Shown here: positions 56,579 through 57,152 of the stretch, piece by piece
Numbering within the stretch: position 1 is the first letter of the stretch
How the letters are laid out: each line of letters opens with the position of its first letter
Origin: Candidatus Poribacteria bacterium
GTDB lineage: Bacteria; Poribacteria; WGA-4E; UBA9662
DNA: 57,152 bases
Assembly: GCA_012963885.1 (NCBI GenBank)
Contig: DTUY01000157.1
Coordinates: 18,673-75,824, forward strand
Reading direction: 5' to 3'
Position numbers and translations under genes: made by a program
The notes under the pieces: generated by a model
The model's database searches: none
What the model was told of the DNA's origin: nothing
Seen by the model: the letters and a program-made list of their open reading frames with translations, nothing else

Positions 56579-57152
56579 CCTGGATTATCTCGCTGTGGAT
56601 TGGTACTATTAGGAATAGTGTTGACTGAGATAATCATGATGTCGACACCAAGATTATAGCCTTTCGGAGATTAAAGAATGGCTCACTGGGCGTTCATTTT
56701 ACTCCTTACAGATATTGGTCACTGACCAAAAAAGAATCAATCTGTTAGTCGGCATACCCTGAACAATATCGATTACCTACTGGGTATCAATCTGTTTTGC
56801 TTGATTAGACATTCCAAGGATGGCATTCCAGCGCATTAAATCCGTGAAGCACACCACTGAATACCGCGCATAAGGACATCCACAAAACCAGCAGCCACGT
56901 TTGGTTGTCATGTCCTGATTGAAAGCTGAACACACGATTGTTCTTGTATTGCCTTTTGTTTAGGTCTCCAGCTTCTGGACGACATCATCATCAATCCAAA
57001 ATGTGTGGATACGACTTTTCTTGTCTTGTTTTGCAACACTCAAGATCTCTCAGTTGTATGCCTGACCATCAAAGCAGAACACACTTTGACACTTACCCCA
57101 GAGCGCACCCGATAAGCGCAATTATCGGTCGTTTTTGATACGTCCCCATGTG
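56579..57152. other. Right edge gap of 574 bases; decayed sequence
   Basis: No intact gene is seen. Minus-strand frames give short peptide-like pieces broken by stops (for example GCWFCGCPYARYSVVCFTDL near 56.85-56.91 kb), which may be remains of a coding region. The 59-base repeat at 56947-57005 matches the gap near 10.8 kb. Confidence 0.4.
56947..57005. repeat. 58-base dispersed repeat, copy 2
   Basis: Aligns with 10761-10818, with the core CCAGCTTCTGG, CATCATCATCAA and AAATGTG. The minus-strand frame reads FWIDDDVVQKLE, matching FRVDDDVTQKLG of the other copy. Both copies are about 46 kb apart and lie outside intact genes. Confidence 0.5.

Overview
The window looks like a piece of chromosome from a Gram-negative heterotroph of the planctomycete type. 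It carries four families that are abundant in Planctomycetes and in related uncultured lineages such as Poribacteria and Latescibacterota: DUF1549/DUF1553 cytochrome-like proteins, DUF1501 Tat-exported proteins, Gfo/Idh/MocA oxidoreductases and phytanoyl-CoA dioxygenase (PhyH) proteins. Outer-membrane, lipoprotein and Tat export signals agree with this. The phylum is inferred from gene content only. No rRNA, tRNA or CRISPR array was seen.

Layout: (1) 0.2-5.8 kb is a plus-strand export operon: outer-membrane protein, MacB/LolD-like ATPase, two FtsX-type permeases and a LolA-like periplasmic protein, preceded by a broken GbsR-type regulator. (2) 5.8-12.6 kb is gene-poor. It has a GC-rich PhyH gene next to a broken sulfatase start, two Gfo/Idh oxidoreductases, a Tat-exported phosphoesterase, short dispersed repeats and a decayed Gfo/Idh fragment. 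(3) 12.6-19.1 kb is a plus-strand run: aldose 1-epimerase, DUF1549-PA14-DUF1553, DUF1501, SDR. (4) 19.4-31.6 kb is a dense set of small-molecule enzymes: Gfo/Idh x2, PhyH, LarA-like, bicupin, D-threonine aldolase-like, 2-hydroxyacid dehydrogenase, HpcH/HpaI aldolase, enolase-superfamily dehydratase-like and a toroid-like protein. It also holds a sialidase-like gene remnant. (5) 31.9-34.1 kb has a lone DEDD exonuclease and a GT-C-like membrane protein. (6) 34.2-45.3 kb is one minus-strand run: PhyH, DUF1501, giant DUF1553, DUF1501, then a ribose-type sugar ABC importer. (7) 45.4-46.5 kb is an inactivated IS1-family element with its target duplication, plus a perfect 252-bp tandem duplication. 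(8) 46.5-48.5 kb is a GT39-like membrane protein. (9) 48.7-56.6 kb is a plus-strand run: DUF3352-like protein, short DUF1549/DUF1553 protein, PabB-PabC fusion, MFS exporter, lactonase-like amidohydrolase and MLE-type enolase-superfamily enzyme.

Reading of the whole: the genes fit uptake and stepwise breakdown of an uncommon sugar, sugar acid or decorated glycan. Import would be through the RbsABC-like system. Oxidation would be by Gfo/Idh and SDR enzymes, lactone opening by the amidohydrolase, dehydration or epimerisation by the enolase-superfamily and LarA-like proteins, and C-C cleavage by the HpcH/HpaI aldolase. This pathway is inferred from enzyme classes, and the substrate is not visible. 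The second theme is genome decay and rearrangement. At least five gene remnants (regulator, sulfatase, Gfo/Idh, sialidase-like, transposase), one near-perfect 1.38-kb gene-conversion-like block and one tandem duplication sit in the gaps between intact genes.
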